Shown piece after piece: positions 7,436-13,809 of a DNA stretch of 48,384 nt. The DNA is from Bacilli bacterium (GTDB lineage Bacteria; Bacillota_I; Bacilli_A; RF39; UBA660). Where the stretch lies: NCBI GenBank assembly GCA_017525035.1, contig JAFXTH010000004.1, forward strand, positions 1 to 48,384. The letters are read 5' to 3'. Position 1 is the first letter of the stretch; every line of letters begins with the position of its first letter. Below the pieces are notes generated by a model. The model saw nothing but the letters and a program-made list of their open reading frames with translations. It had not been told where the DNA came from and did no database searches. The position numbers were made by a program, and so were the translations under genes.

Positions 7436-8662
7436 CTTCATATTTATGTGTTGTGGAACACCATTTTTATATATTTGTTTAACTTCTCCTTGGATTAATG
7501 GTCTTAAATAATTTACTAATTCGTCTTTAACATAATTGTTATCAACATCTATCCATTCAAGAGGTATTTTCTTTTCAATGTTAGCAATTTTATGAATGTC
7601 ATCAAATATTTTATATTCAATTTTGTATGGATCATTTGATACACGATCCATGTATACCATTTTACCTGATTGCCCATCAAAAGCAAGTTCTGCACCCTTA
7701 ACGCCACAGTTATATGCTTCGTCTAAATCTGTTTTAGATGCTAAATGAGCTGCTGCTCTTTGTAATGTTGAAAGTGTTATTGCTCTTGTTTTAATTCCTA
7801 ACTTTTCTTTTAATATCTTGCATAATGTTTCAGCGCATCCTGCTAATTCTTTATGTCCAAATGAATCTACCGCTAAGTTTGATGCATTCAACTCACAAAT
7901 GAATTTATCATCTTCAGTTTTAATTCCTTCTGATACTGCAATTACTAGTGATGGTTTCTTCTTTAATAATTCAGTTGTTTCTTCAACAAATGTATCTAGG
8001 TTAAATGGAATTTCTGGTAAGTAAATTGCATCTACTCCTTCGCATGTTTCATCTTTTGCTAAAGCAGCAGCTGATGTTAACCATCCAGCATGTCTTCCCA
8101 TTATTTCAACAATTGCTACGGTTGGTTTAGTAGTACCATAACAATTATTATCTTGAATAACTTCTCTTAATGTTGTTGCAATATACTTACAAGCACTTCC
8201 AAATCCAGGACAGTGATCTGTTATTGGTAAGTCATTGTCTATTGTCTTTGGTACTCCAATGAAGTTTTGTCTTTTCTTTTTTAATTCTGCATAATCAGAT
8301 AGTGATTCAACTGTATCCATTGAATCATTACCACCTATATATATAAGAGAATCAATAGAATGTTTATCTAATATTTCAAATACTTTTTCATAAGTTTCTT
8401 CATGATCTTTAATGCTTCCTAATTTAAAACGACAAGATCCTAAGAAACTTGATGGTGTTCTTTTTAATAATTCTAAGTTATCTTTATCTAAAAAGTATTC
8501 ATCTAAATCAATAATATGGTCTTGTAATAATCCTTCAATACCATTTACCATTCCATATACTTTATCAAATCCTTTTTTCTTTGCTCCATAATATACACCA
8601 GCAAGTGATGCATTAATTACAGATGTTGGTCCACCTGATTGACCTACTATTAAGCTCTTCAT
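7430..8662 (-). CDS. pfp: Pyrophosphate-dependent 6-phosphofructokinase
   Basis: 410 residues. Makes fructose 1,6-bisphosphate from fructose 6-phosphate in glycolysis. The phosphoryl donor is read from two sites: the ATP enzyme has GGDGS and PGTIDND, whereas here residues 110-114 are GGNDS (Asp113) and residues 138-144 are PKTIDND (Lys139). These are the known marks of pyrophosphate use. Asp142 is the catalytic base, and MGRHAGW (188-194) binds the sugar phosphate. The reaction is reversible and saves ATP, common in fermentative anaerobes. Start at 8662 behind GGAGTGATAAT; monocistronic with its own terminator. Confidence 0.92.
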   Translation of the reverse strand: MKSLIVGQSGGPTSVINASLAGVYYGAKKKGFDKVYGMVNGIEGLLQDHIIDLDEYFLDKDNLELLKRTPSSFLGSCRFKLGSIKDHEETYEKVFEILDKHSIDSLIYIGGNDSMDTVESLSDYAELKKKRQNFIGVPKTIDNDLPITDHCPGFGSACKYIATTLREVIQDNNCYGTTKPTVAIVEIMGRHAGWLTSAAALAKDETCEGVDAIYLPEIPFNLDTFVEETTELLKKKPSLVIAVSEGIKTEDDKFICELNASNLAVDSFGHKELAGCAETLCKILKEKLGIKTRAITLSTLQRAAAHLASKTDLDEAYNCGVKGAELAFDGQSGKMVYMDRVSNDPYKIEYKIFDDIHKIANIEKKIPLEWIDVDNNYVKDELVNYLRPLIQGEVKQIYKNGVPQHINMKK

Positions 8663-8695
8663 ATTATCACTCCATTCAAGAATTAATTATAGTAT

Positions 8696-8723
8696 AAAAA
8701 AAGAGAATTGTATATTCTCTTTT
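8696..8723 (-). terminator. Terminator after the GNAT remnant
   Basis: A 10-bp perfect stem AAAAGAGAAT/ATTCTCTTTT with a 5-base loop, followed by T residues. It overlaps the stop codon of the 36-codon remnant. Confidence 0.8.
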
Positions 8724-8832
8724 ATATTTTTTTGTGCCAAAAACCAATTGCATCTTCAGTTTCAAAACCAGCAGAATTATAAAATTTTCTAAGTATTAAT
8801 CTTTCTGTTTCTAATGTTTTTGTATTATCCAT
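8722..8832 (-). pseudogene. Collapsed GNAT acetyltransferase gene (36 codons, internal deletion)
   Basis: A short frame begins at the ATG at 8832 behind GGAAGTGATATT. The first 17 residues read MDNTKTLETERLILRKF, the standard start of RimJ/RimL-type acetyltransferases. They run directly into FYNSAGFETEDAIGFWHKK, which looks like the end of a GNAT domain. The roughly 100-130 residues that should lie between, including the acetyl-CoA site, are absent. The simplest reading is an in-frame internal deletion that kept start, stop, ribosome site and terminator. A functional micropeptide is possible but not supported. Confidence 0.7.
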
Positions 8833-8856
8833 AATATCACTTCCATTTTTATTATA

Positions 8857-9744
8857 TTAAAATAATGCCATTTGTTCATTATCTTTAATTTCTTTTTTAT
8901 AAGCCTTTATTATATCTTTCATATTATAAAGTATTCCATACTTATCACATTCATCAGTAAATACTTTATATAATTTTTTATAGTTAAGAGGCATGCAATT
9001 ATACCTATCACCATAACACTGAATATATTTTTCTTTTAATCCAGGGAAATATTTATCAAGCCTCTCATAGTAATAATCTCTTTGATTTTCTCGTAAAGTC
9101 ATTCCCATATATGTATGAATAAATTTTGCTCCACACTCATGTGCAAGCCTAACAAGTTTTACAATATCTTCTTCTTTATCTGTAATAAATGGTAATACTG
9201 GATTCATCATTATTCCAGCAAATATCCCATTATCTGTTAAGGTCTTTATAGCTTCAAATCTTTTAGATGATACACATACATGAGGTTCAATTATTTTTGA
9301 TAATTCATCACTTGGAGTAGTTATAGTAAATTTTATTATTACATTATTCTTAGAATTAATTTCTTTCAATAAATCTAAATCTCTTAAAATTAAATCACTC
9401 TTTGTATCTATTGATACTCCAAAGTTATATTTGGAAAGCAGCTTTAATGCTCCTCGAGTTTGCTCATATTCAATTTCATTTGGATTATAAGTATCTGACA
9501 TTGATCCGATACCTACAACACCATGATCTGTTTTCTTTGATAATTCTTTTTCAAGTATTAAAAGGGCATTCTCTTTTCCTTTTGGAAAATCAAAATTATC
9601 TATATGGTAACAGTTACTTCTACTGTCACAGTAAATACAACCATGGGAACAACCTCTATATAGATTCATTTTATAATCTATACCATACCACTCACTACCG
9701 TATTTTTCTTTTGATAAAATTGTCTTTGCTTTTACAAACTCCAT
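8857..9744 (-). CDS. Radical SAM protein, spore photoproduct lyase (SPL)-like family
   Basis: 295 residues from the ATG at 9744 (AGGTGATCC ribosome site; the longer frame would start with a GTG at 9753). The radical SAM cluster motif CxxxCxxC is at Cys32, Cys36 and Cys39 in RGCSHGCIYCD. Such proteins bind a 4Fe-4S cluster and S-adenosylmethionine. The opening (VKAKTILSK, YGIDYKMNLYRGCSHGC) is that of the wide SPL-like family, which includes spore photoproduct lyase but mostly uncharacterised members. Real DNA-repair activity is therefore uncertain, although the organism appears to form spores. Confidence 0.85.
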   Translation of the reverse strand: MEFVKAKTILSKEKYGSEWYGIDYKMNLYRGCSHGCIYCDSRSNCYHIDNFDFPKGKENALLILEKELSKKTDHGVVGIGSMSDTYNPNEIEYEQTRGALKLLSKYNFGVSIDTKSDLILRDLDLLKEINSKNNVIIKFTITTPSDELSKIIEPHVCVSSKRFEAIKTLTDNGIFAGIMMNPVLPFITDKEEDIVKLVRLAHECGAKFIHTYMGMTLRENQRDYYYERLDKYFPGLKEKYIQCYGDRYNCMPLNYKKLYKVFTDECDKYGILYNMKDIIKAYKKEIKDNEQMALF

Positions 9745-9769
9745 ACGGATCACCTAACTACATTATAAC

Positions 9770-9791
9770 AAAAAAACAGTCTTTCGACTGC
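9770..9791 (-). terminator. Terminator after the putative 2H phosphoesterase
   Basis: Stem CAGTC/GACTG with a GAAA tetraloop and seven T. Confidence 0.8.
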
Positions 9792-9796
9792 TCTTA

Positions 9797-10264
9797 TTAT
9801 TTTAATGGTTCATTTTCTTTTGTAACGTTATATGGTTCAAAAGATAAATATTCTTTTCCTTCATCTTTGATCCAAAAACCAAATTTTCCTCTTATAGGTA
9901 TTGGTCTTTCTAGTCTTTTAAAGTGCAAGTCTTTTGTATTTGATGCTTTTGCACCTTCTGCTAGAGATGCTGTAATGTGTGGTACTTTAAGTGTCTTACC
10001 ATCTTCTTCATAGTTTATATAATATGGCGTAACATTCTCTAGAAGCATTAATTGAAATCCACTGTTTTGTCCATTAAAACCATAACCAATTAATAATACT
10101 TCCATTTCTTTTCCAACAATTTCGTTAAATACTTCATTAGCACTAGGATGATACTTAAACGTACAATGTATTTCATCATTTACTATTGGTAATTGTTCAG
10201 CTTCTAGTGAATGTATTAAATCTAATGTTTCACCTTCGAAAAATATTCCCTCATAACTTAACAT
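9797..10264 (-). CDS. Putative 2H phosphoesterase (LigT-like fold)
   Basis: 155 residues from the ATG at 10264, which has GGAGTTAAAT before it (a longer frame would start at a TTG at 10276). Two H-x-T motifs are visible: HCTF at residues 33-36 and HITA at 96-99, about 60 residues apart. Paired HxT motifs on matching strands define the 2H superfamily, which acts on 2',3'-cyclic phosphates or 2'-5' linkages in RNA or small nucleotides. The surrounding sequence is not close to any family I can name, so both fold and substrate are inferred. It begins 15 bases after the flavodoxin-like gene and is probably co-transcribed with it. Confidence 0.55.
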   Translation of the reverse strand: MLSYEGIFFEGETLDLIHSLEAEQLPIVNDEIHCTFKYHPSANEVFNEIVGKEMEVLLIGYGFNGQNSGFQLMLLENVTPYYINYEEDGKTLKVPHITASLAEGAKASNTKDLHFKRLERPIPIRGKFGFWIKDEGKEYLSFEPYNVTKENEPLK

Positions 10265-10278
10265 ATTTAACTCCAAAA

Positions 10279-10827
10279 TTATTCATTAATTTTCTTTTTA
10301 ATATTTTCAATGATCTCATCTAACTTTTCTTGATCATATGTCTTGTTTATATCATCTACATCTATAATATCACCGCTTGAAAAGTTGTATAAATATTCAA
10401 AATCAAAATATAAAAATTCAGTTATTCCTTTAAAATATGAATCTAGAGTATCGACAACTTCTTTTTGATCTTCTTCACCCATTTGGCCAACTGTTAATAG
10501 CATTATCTTTTTACCTTTTAGTTTTTCACTAGCACAATATGGATTAAATCTATCGATTACATTTTTTAAAATACCTGTAATAAAATTCATATAGATTGGT
10601 GACATAATTATTATCTTGTCACTTTTTTCAATTAGTTCATAAACTTTTTGCATATCATCGTTAAGCACACAGCTGTTTGCTTCATTTATTTGGCATGCGT
10701 TGCATCCTAAACAATTTTTAATATTTAATTCATCTAATGATATTAATGTATCGTCATCTTCTTTTATTCTTTTTAAAAAATTATAAGAGTTATGTTTTCT
10801 ATTACTTCCACATATATATAAATTCAT
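10279..10827 (-). CDS. NAD(P)H-dependent FMN reductase-like flavoprotein
   Basis: 182 residues, flavodoxin-like fold. The N-terminal strand YICGSNRKHNSYNF resembles the FMN phosphate loop (GS.R..S). CLGCNAC (around residue 40) is the Cys-rich motif of the iron-sulfur flavoprotein/flavodoxin-2 group. The MSPIYMNFITGILKNVIDR segment matches the flavin-contact strand and helix. Such enzymes reduce quinones or other acceptors. I chose the ATG at 10827 because GGAGGAAATT precedes it and the frame then begins on the first strand; the open frame extends to 10860. Confidence 0.8.
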   Translation of the reverse strand: MNLYICGSNRKHNSYNFLKRIKEDDDTLISLDELNIKNCLGCNACQINEANSCVLNDDMQKVYELIEKSDKIIIMSPIYMNFITGILKNVIDRFNPYCASEKLKGKKIMLLTVGQMGEEDQKEVVDTLDSYFKGITEFLYFDFEYLYNFSSGDIIDVDDINKTYDQEKLDEIIENIKKKINE

Positions 10828-10875
10828 AATTTCCTCCAAGTCATTTAATTTCATAATCAAATTATATCATATTAT

Positions 10876-11796
10876 CTATATTTGTCCGTTATATTTATAT
10901 AGTTTTTTTACTATAGGTGAATACTCAACATTGGATAAATCTTTTGATTTTTTTTCTGCAATATATTTCGTTAAATACATACTCTGTACAAGCATTTGAT
11001 AATCATCTAGTATTTGATCATCAAATTTTGAGTCAATAACTATAATTGTAGAATAATATTGTCTTAACTCTTCTAGCATCATTTTATCAAACTCTGTATT
11101 TCTATTGTAATAAATTGCTATACCATTGTAATTAATTCCTAATGTACTTCTTCCATGACAATATGAATATTTATCATGTACTATTGGTAGCCCTATTCCA
11201 CCTTCAACCATCGTTGATTCTAAATATTTTGATGCAGTTGATGTATCATATCCAGTAAATATTTCATATATATCACTTCCTAAGCAGAAATTGAAAGTTG
11301 TTTCTTCTATTGAACTTAACATTTCACTATTTTTACCATCTAAATAATAATCCATTAGTATACTTACTGGCACTAGTGTTGCTCCAAGAGATATAAAGCT
11401 TCTTTCTTTATCAATTGTAGTATCATATTTTAAATATGTTACATCTTTATCATCAAAAGAATTATTAGATAACAGATATTTTTTCATACTACCTTGAAAT
11501 GATACGTCTACTCCATAATTATTTCCACTATAGCTACATGCTACTACATTATCAAATGCATTGCTCCTATAAATAAAATCTCTTGGTTCGCTATTAATAG
11601 TTATTATTCCATTCTTTTTATTAACAACTTTTGAGCCAAACTCTGATACAACACTTGATCCACCAACACCACTAAATGCTGTTGCCTTATCTATTCTTTT
11701 TAATTCATTTCTTATATAGTCTAGATCCGTATTATTTAATGAATCCACCACCCTTTCTTTTAAAAATTCAAAATTAACTTGCATATTTTTTTCCAT
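10876..11796 (-). CDS. SIS-domain (phosphosugar-binding) protein
   Basis: 306 residues. The pattern TAFSGVGGSSVVSEFG (about 39-54) followed by a VVACSYSGNN strand-loop (about 84-93) is the sugar isomerase (SIS) fold's phosphosugar-binding site. It lacks the N-terminal HTH of RpiR regulators and the amidotransferase of GlmS. It could be an isomerase, deglycase or sugar-phosphate sensor. It lies directly downstream of a WYL regulator. Its ribosome site AAAGGAG forms the 3' arm of a hairpin that also looks like a terminator (11797-11835), so its expression may be limited at that point. Confidence 0.75.
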   Translation of the reverse strand: MEKNMQVNFEFLKERVVDSLNNTDLDYIRNELKRIDKATAFSGVGGSSVVSEFGSKVVNKKNGIITINSEPRDFIYRSNAFDNVVACSYSGNNYGVDVSFQGSMKKYLLSNNSFDDKDVTYLKYDTTIDKERSFISLGATLVPVSILMDYYLDGKNSEMLSSIEETTFNFCLGSDIYEIFTGYDTSTASKYLESTMVEGGIGLPIVHDKYSYCHGRSTLGINYNGIAIYYNRNTEFDKMMLEELRQYYSTIIVIDSKFDDQILDDYQMLVQSMYLTKYIAEKKSKDLSNVEYSPIVKKLYKYNGQI

Positions 11797-11835
11797 AAAA
11801 AATCTCCTTTCAAGTTCAATATAACTTAAAAGGAG
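11797..11835 (-). terminator. Terminator-like hairpin that contains the ribosome site of the SIS gene
   Basis: On the minus strand CTCCTTT-T-AAGTT pairs with AACTT-G-AAAGGAG (13 bp including one U-G), loop of six, then ATTTTTT and directly the ATG at 11796. The 3' arm is the Shine-Dalgarno sequence and the T-run is the spacer. It can end transcription or block translation. Confidence 0.7.
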
Positions 11836-11847
11836 GTAATATTTCGT

Positions 11848-12450
11848 CTACTCATATTTTTCTTCTAACAATTCATATTTAATTATTCTTTTTAGTTCAA
11901 AGTGTCTCATATCTTGCTTTCTTTCACAAAAGGCAGCACAACACCATCCGTTTTGAAATAAAAACATTTCAGCAGGATCTATTACTCTTTCATTTTCACC
12001 TTTACCATAAGAATAATATAGTATTTTTACTTTTCTTTTTTCTTTAATTGCTCTTGTTAAGGCATTATATTTCTTTGCTGTTTCATCTTTCAAATTTAAT
12101 TCTTTTTCTTCTTGTTTACTACCTATATATACACCTTTAATTTTATCTTGTAATAAAATAAGTTTTTCTTTTATGTCTTTATCCTTTTCTTCTTTAATAT
12201 ATTTATCTAATAATTCAGCATCTTTAACTTTAAATTTTCTAATAGGTATTCTTATGCTTTGGTTTAATACATATCCTCCATATGGTCCCATGATCGTATC
12301 AATATAAATTCCAGCTTTTTCTAAATCTTCTTTATAAACTCTTATCATTCTTTCTGATACTTCAAGTTTGTTAGATAATTCTGAAATACTATACTTTCTT
12401 CCTGACTGTAATAACTCCAGCATTGTTATAACATTAGAAACTTTAGACAT
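11848..12450 (-). CDS. HTH/WYL-domain transcriptional regulator
   Basis: 200 residues. Residues 1-60 hold a winged HTH of the HTH_11/DeoR type (ISELSNKLEVSERMIRVYKEDL). The second half contains the WYL-type module (AIKEKRKVKILYYSYGK, then RVIDPAEMFLFQNGWCCAAFCE). WYL domains bind ligands or nucleic acid ends. The frame opens at 12468, but that ATG lies inside the -10 box, so the start must be the ATG at 12450 behind GCGGGTGG. The gene is directly upstream of the SIS gene, so a sugar-phosphate-responsive regulator is a reasonable guess. Confidence 0.8.
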   Translation of the reverse strand: MSKVSNVITMLELLQSGRKYSISELSNKLEVSERMIRVYKEDLEKAGIYIDTIMGPYGGYVLNQSIRIPIRKFKVKDAELLDKYIKEEKDKDIKEKLILLQDKIKGVYIGSKQEEKELNLKDETAKKYNALTRAIKEKRKVKILYYSYGKGENERVIDPAEMFLFQNGWCCAAFCERKQDMRHFELKRIIKYELLEEKYE

Positions 12451-12466
12451 AAAACCACCCGCATTC

Positions 12467-12475
12467 ATTATATCA
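12467..12475 (-). promoter_or_regulatory. Extended -10 promoter of the WYL regulator
   Basis: TGATATAAT, with no recognisable -35. It overlaps the first ATG of the open frame, which fixes the downstream start codon and implies a very short leader. Confidence 0.65.
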
Positions 12476-12525
12476 TATTTGATAATATTCCTACATTTCT
12501 CCTGATAAAATTATAGCATAACATG

Positions 12526-12554
12526 CAAAAAGCCCATGATTATTTGTGGGCCTT
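12526..12554 (-). terminator. Terminator after the HAD hydrolase gene
   Basis: Stem around GGCCCAC/ATGGGCTT with an 8-base loop and T-run, overlapping the 3' end of the gene. Confidence 0.6.
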
Positions 12555-13208
12555 CTTACTTTTATTTCTTTTAACAAGACGGGTAGTGTTTTTTTTACTA
12601 GCTTTAATTTCTTGTAATAGATTTCTTATTGTATGTTCTTTATCTACAATATAACAATCTATTCCTGCATTGTCTGCTCCTTTTTTATCACTTTTAACGC
12701 TGTCTCCTACCATTAAACAATCATCTTTTGGTGTATCTCCTATTGCTAATTCAAAAGATTCAAGATCAGGTTTCATTGCATCTTCGCCTGCAACTATTTT
12801 ATCAATATAATCATATAATCCTGTCTTTTTAAGTCTTGGTATTTGTGTTCCACTAAACCAACTCGTAAGAATAACTATTTCTTTTCCTTGCGACTTTAAA
12901 TATTCAAATAATTCAATAACACCATCTACTACAGTATCAACTATAGCTTCACCATTATGAGTCATCCAACCACTTATTGTTTCTTCACTAACAGTAAAAC
13001 CATAACTCTTAAAATAATCGCTTAAGGTTTTAAAATCATATCTAGGAAATTCTAATTCATACTTATTTAGAATATCTTGTTTTTGTTTAAAAAATTCTTC
13101 TTGTTCTTCCGGTGGAATGCTTGCTCTTAAATAATCATCTTCTTTAGACCAATCTGGAATTAATAAAGTATAGTCTAAATCAAAAATATATCTTTTATAA
13201 TCTTTCAT
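12540..13208 (-). CDS. HAD-superfamily hydrolase (phosphoglycolate phosphatase-like)
   Basis: 222 residues. Motif I is YIFDLDYTLL (Asp10, Asp12), motif II is VILTSW (Thr/Ser), a conserved Lys is in AMKPDLESF, and motif IV is MVGDSVKSDKKGA. The helical cap between motifs I and II marks it as subfamily I (phosphatase/beta-phosphoglucomutase-like). Substrate unknown. The C-terminus is a Lys/Arg-rich tail. The open frame starts at 13220; I prefer the ATG at 13208, since the first ATG would leave almost no leader after a nearby TATAAT. Ribosome site is weak. Confidence 0.8.
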   Translation of the reverse strand: MKDYKRYIFDLDYTLLIPDWSKEDDYLRASIPPEEQEEFFKQKQDILNKYELEFPRYDFKTLSDYFKSYGFTVSEETISGWMTHNGEAIVDTVVDGVIELFEYLKSQGKEIVILTSWFSGTQIPRLKKTGLYDYIDKIVAGEDAMKPDLESFELAIGDTPKDDCLMVGDSVKSDKKGADNAGIDCYIVDKEHTIRNLLQEIKASKKNTTRLVKRNKSKKAHK

Positions 13209-13242
13209 AATACATCTCATTTCTAGTAAATTATTATATAAA

Positions 13243-13698
13243 TTATCTTTTTCTTACTTTATGATATATTTTATTCTTACCTTGATGATTTTTTTCTTTA
13301 TTGCTTTTATCAATACCATAAAGTTCTTCCATTTTCTTTTTATAAATTAATGAATTAGATAATTTCTCTACACTACGAAATCTTATTACAGCAAGATATC
13401 CATCTACATTATATTGCTCACTTAATTTATCAAACCATAATACCTCATCCGTTTCATCCATCTCACTATGCTTGTAAAAATCGATATGTTCTAACATTTC
13501 AGGATATGGAATTGATATAGCTGCTTCAAGATAAGCTGCTTCATCTAAATCAGAAACATAAAATGGCATTCCGCCTTCTGCACATTGAACACATAATCTC
13601 CCACCTACAAAAGCTGGTTTTAACGACCTTTGCTCTATGTTTTCATTATTATAATCATGAACTATTTTCTCTAGTTTATACATTCTACCAATAAACAT
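13243..13698 (-). CDS. Conserved hypothetical protein
   Basis: 151 residues, soluble. The N-terminal 90 residues look like a compact alpha/beta domain with a CVQC pair (about 37-40) and an aromatic, acidic middle. The last 25 residues are strongly basic, which might contact nucleic acid. No family recognised. The ATG at 13698 follows GGGGGATAAT and is a better start than the TTG at 13713. It has its own extended -10 promoter just after the secA terminator. Confidence 0.65.
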   Translation of the reverse strand: MFIGRMYKLEKIVHDYNNENIEQRSLKPAFVGGRLCVQCAEGGMPFYVSDLDEAAYLEAAISIPYPEMLEHIDFYKHSEMDETDEVLWFDKLSEQYNVDGYLAVIRFRSVEKLSNSLIYKKKMEELYGIDKSNKEKNHQGKNKIYHKVRKR

Positions 13699-13726
13699 AT
13701 TATTATCCCCCAAAAAAATTAATTTT

Positions 13727-13735
13727 ATTATAGCA
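13727..13735 (-). promoter_or_regulatory. Extended -10 promoter of the 13243-13698 gene
   Basis: TGCTATAAT, about 28 bases before the start codon. No convincing -35. Confidence 0.6.
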
Positions 13736-13764
13736 TATTTCTTTTGAATTTGTTACATGATATC

Positions 13765-13792
13765 AAAAAAAGACCTTAAATGGTCTTTTTTT
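13765..13792 (-). terminator. Terminator of secA (symmetrical)
   Basis: An 11-bp perfect stem AAAAAAAGACC/GGTCTTTTTTT with a 6-base loop. T-runs on both strands make it bidirectional in principle. Confidence 0.9.
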
Positions 13793-13809
13793 CAAATCAT
13801 TGGTGTTTT

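Noticed and set aside
9402-10013. Plus-strand frame of 203 codons opposite the radical SAM and 2H genes
   Set aside because: It crosses two genes and a terminator on the other strand and shows no motif or start signal.
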